NCBI GenBank assembly: GCA_950106755.1
Contig: CATNNA010000007.1
Location: 868,001 to 932,000, forward strand
Source: Climacium dendroides
Taxonomy: Eukaryota > Streptophyta > Bryopsida > Hypnales > Climaciaceae
Length of the DNA stretch: 64,000 nucleotides
Direction of reading: 5' to 3'
The notes below the pieces were generated by a model. It saw nothing but the letters and a program-made list of their open reading frames with translations, did not search any database and was not told the origin of the DNA. Made by a program: the position numbers and the translations under genes. Below are positions 61,401-64,000 of this stretch, one piece after another (the first letter of the stretch is position 1; the number at the start of each line of letters is the position of its first letter).

Positions 61401-64000
61401 CAACCTCAAATCTCATGCACATTGCACGTCGAAATATGCAAGCAAAGAAAATGTGCAAGTTGCCAATGCTCCAAGCCTTCCTTTTGCAATTGGAAAATGG
61501 TAATTCATGGAGAAAATGTGAAGGCAATGCGTGACCAATGCAACAAAATAGAATTGGACTTGCCTTGCACTTAGAGGGCCACAATCATATCAAACCTCCT
61601 AGATGTTGCACGTATGAATAGGAAAGCAAGAATACTTGACAAATGCAAATGTTGCAAGATGTCATTTTCAAATGATTTGTAACAACTTATTTGATGGTCT
61701 AAATTGGAAGGGAATGTGTGAGAATTTCAAAAAGAGATCGTGGACTTGTCTTGTACTTTGACGCCCCAACCTCAAATCTCATGCACATTGCACGTCGAAA
61801 TATGCAAGCAAAGAAGATGTGTAAGTTGCCAATGCTCCAAGCCTTCCTTTTGCGATTGGAAAATGGTAATTCATGGAGAAAATGTGAAGGCAATGCGTGA
61901 CCAATGCAACAAAATAGAATTGGGCTTGCCTTGCACTTGGAGGGCCACAATCATATCAAACCTCATAGACGTTGCACGATGGAAAAGGAAAGCAAGAATA
62001 CTTGGCAAATGCAAATGTTGCAAGATGTCATTTTCAAATCATTTGTAACAACTTATTTGATGGTCTAAATTGGAAGGAAATGTGTGAGAATTTCAAAAAG
62101 AGATCGTGGACTTGTCTTGTACTTTGACGCCCCAACCTCAAATCTCATGCACATTGCACGTCGAAATATGCAAGCAAAGAAAATGTGCAAGTTGCCAATG
62201 CTCCAAGCCTTCCATTAGCAATTGGAAAATGGTAATTCATGGAGAAAATGTGAAGGCAATGCGTGACCAATGCAACAAAATAGAATTGGGCTTGCCTTGC
62301 ACTTAGAGGGCCACAATCATTTCAATCCTCATAGACGTTGCACGATGGAAAAGGAAAGCAAGAATACTTGGCAAATGCAAATGTTGCAAGATGTCATTTT
62401 CAAATGATTTGTAACAACTTATTTGATGGTCTAAATTGGAAGGAAATGTGTGAGAATTTCAAAAAGAGATCGTGGACTTTCCTTGTACTTTGACGCCCCA
62501 ACCTCAAATCTCATGCACATTGCACGTCGAAATATGCAAGCAAAGAGGATGTGTAAGTTGCCAATGCTCCAAGCCTTCCTTTTGCGATTGGAAAATGGTA
62601 ATTCATGGAGAAAATGTGAAGGCAATGCGTGACCAATGCAACAAAATAGAATTGGGCTTGCCTTGCACTTAGAGGGCCACAATCATTTCAATCTTCATAG
62701 ACGTTGCACGATGGAAAAGGAAAGCAAGAATACTTGGCAAATGCAAATGTTGCAAGATGTCATTTTCAAATGATTTGTAACAACTTATTTGATGGTCTAA
62801 ATTGGAAGGAAATGTGTGAGAATTTCAAAAAGAGATCGTGGACTTGTCTTGTACTTTGACGCCCCAACCTCAAATCTCATGCACATTGCACGTCGAAATA
62901 TGCAAGCAAAGAAAATGTGCAAGTTGCCAATGCTCCAAGCCTTCCTCTTGCAATTGGAAAATGGTAATTCATGGAGAAAATGTGAAGGCAATGCGTGACC
63001 AATGCAACAAAATAGAATTGGGCTTGCCTTGCACTTAGAGGGCCACAATCATTTCAATCCTCATAGACGTTGCACGATGGAAAAGGAAAGCAAGAATACT
63101 TGGCAAATGCAAATGTTGCAAGATGTCATTTTCAAATGATTTGTAACAACTTATTTGATGGTCTAAATTGGAAGGAAATGTGTGAGAATTTCAAAAAGAG
63201 ATCGTGGACTTGTCTTGTACTTTGACGCCCCAACCTCAAATCTCATGCACATTGCACGTCGAAATATGCAAGCAAAGAAGATGTGTAAGTTGCCAATGCT
63301 CCAAGCCTTCCTTTTGCAATTGGAAAATGGTAATTCATGGAGAAAATGTGAAGGCAATGCGTGACCAATGCAACAAAATAGAATTGGGCTTGCCTTGCAC
63401 TTAGAGGGCCACAATCATTTCAATCCTCATAGACGTTGCACGATGGAAAAGGAAAGCAAGAATACTTGGCAAATGCAAATGTTGCAAGATGTCATTTTCA
63501 AATGATTTGTAACAACTTATTTGATGGTCTAAATTGGAAGGAAATGTGTGAGAATTTCAAAAAGAGATCGTGGACTTGTCTTGTACTTTGACGCCCCAAC
63601 CTCAAATCTCATGCACATTGCACGTCGAAATATGCAAGCAAAGAAAATGTGCAAGTTGCCAATGCTCCAAGCCTTCCTTTTGCAATTGGAAAATGGTAAT
63701 TCATGGAGAAAATGTGAAGGCAATGCGTGACCAATGCAACAAAATAGAATTGGGCTTGCCTTGCACTTGGAGGGCCACAATCATATCAAACCTCCTAGAT
63801 GTTGCACGTAGGAATAGGAAAGCAAGAATACTTGACAAATGCAAATGTTGCAAGATGTCATTTTCAAATCATTTGTAACAACTTATATGATGGTCTAAAT
63901 TGGAAGGGAATGTGTGAGAATTTCAAAAAGAGATCGTGGACTTGTCTTGTACTTTGACGCCCCAACCTCAAATCTCATGCACATTGCACGTCGAAATATG
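58446..64000 (+). repeat. B-family 366-bp satellite array, 15 monomers plus a partial one
   Basis: From 58446 to 63935 there are 15 monomers in 5489 bp: 14 of 366 bp and one of 365 bp (a base lost near 60544). The array continues past the window edge. Diagnostic bases against A are GATCGTGGAC, TTTGACGCC, GTCGAAATATG, AATGTGCAAG, TTCATGGAGAAAATG, CAATGCAAC, GAATTGGG and a CCT(C/A)ATAGA..TTGCACG block. The first unit (58446) is an A/B hybrid with the switch at about 58510-58530. Many units lack the A-family stop, reading CACTTGGAGG, and have an open frame of 102 codons ending at TTTGTAA. Confidence 0.95.

Noticed and set aside
11527..64000. CRISPR-like or rDNA/5S repeat array
   Set aside because: Units are contiguous with no unique spacers, much longer than CRISPR repeats, and show no rRNA or tRNA-like sequence.

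Overview
The window looks like nuclear, repeat-rich DNA of a plant, probably a seed-free land plant or a relative. I base this on AT-rich non-coding DNA, GT-AG introns of 159 and 239 bp, plant-type TTTAGGG/AAACCCTA boxes, a DUF7869-type transposon protein, a Tc1/mariner element with TA target duplication, and more than 48 kb of tandem satellite. No bacterial-style operon, rRNA, tRNA or CRISPR was seen. The species cannot be named from the sequence.

Layout. (1) 1-1756, minus strand: a broken DUF7869-type transposase-like gene running off the left edge. (2) 1757-7669: AT-rich non-coding DNA with many copies of a 21-bp palindrome (half-site TTATCCTCGA). Eight lie in a degenerate ~55-bp tandem array at 2506-2911, and several sit in the 370-bp arms of a foldback element at 5653-7150. 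A telobox/CRE-like promoter candidate with a tiny first exon lies at 3551-3811. (3) 7670 to about 11524, plus strand: a three-exon pseudogene for a large protein. Its middle resembles a ParB/sulfiredoxin-type domain and its C-terminal part resembles a degenerate N4/N6 DNA methyltransferase core. It has 13 in-frame stops but only one late frameshift, and its two introns carry the same palindrome. (4) 11527-64000: satellite DNA, 133 complete monomers plus a partial one. A 3635-bp Tc1-like transposon (11911-15545) interrupts the second monomer. The satellite has a homogenised 367-bp A family (15.5-58.4 kb, with a 366-bp variant) and a 366-bp B family (58.4 kb to the right edge). Each monomer is itself two diverged halves of about 180 and 187 bp, and the A family carries 2-, 3-, 4- and 5-mer higher-order repeats.

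How it fits together. Nothing here is an intact host gene. Every recognisable gene is mobile-element-like and broken by nonsense codons. The palindromes are confined to non-coding DNA around and inside the ParB-like gene and next to the DUF7869-like gene, so one large decayed mobile element with its own binding sites is a reasonable hypothesis. The satellite begins exactly where the ParB-like gene's acidic C-terminal coding sequence stops, and a reading frame crosses the junction. The satellite may therefore have grown out of that gene's 3' end.
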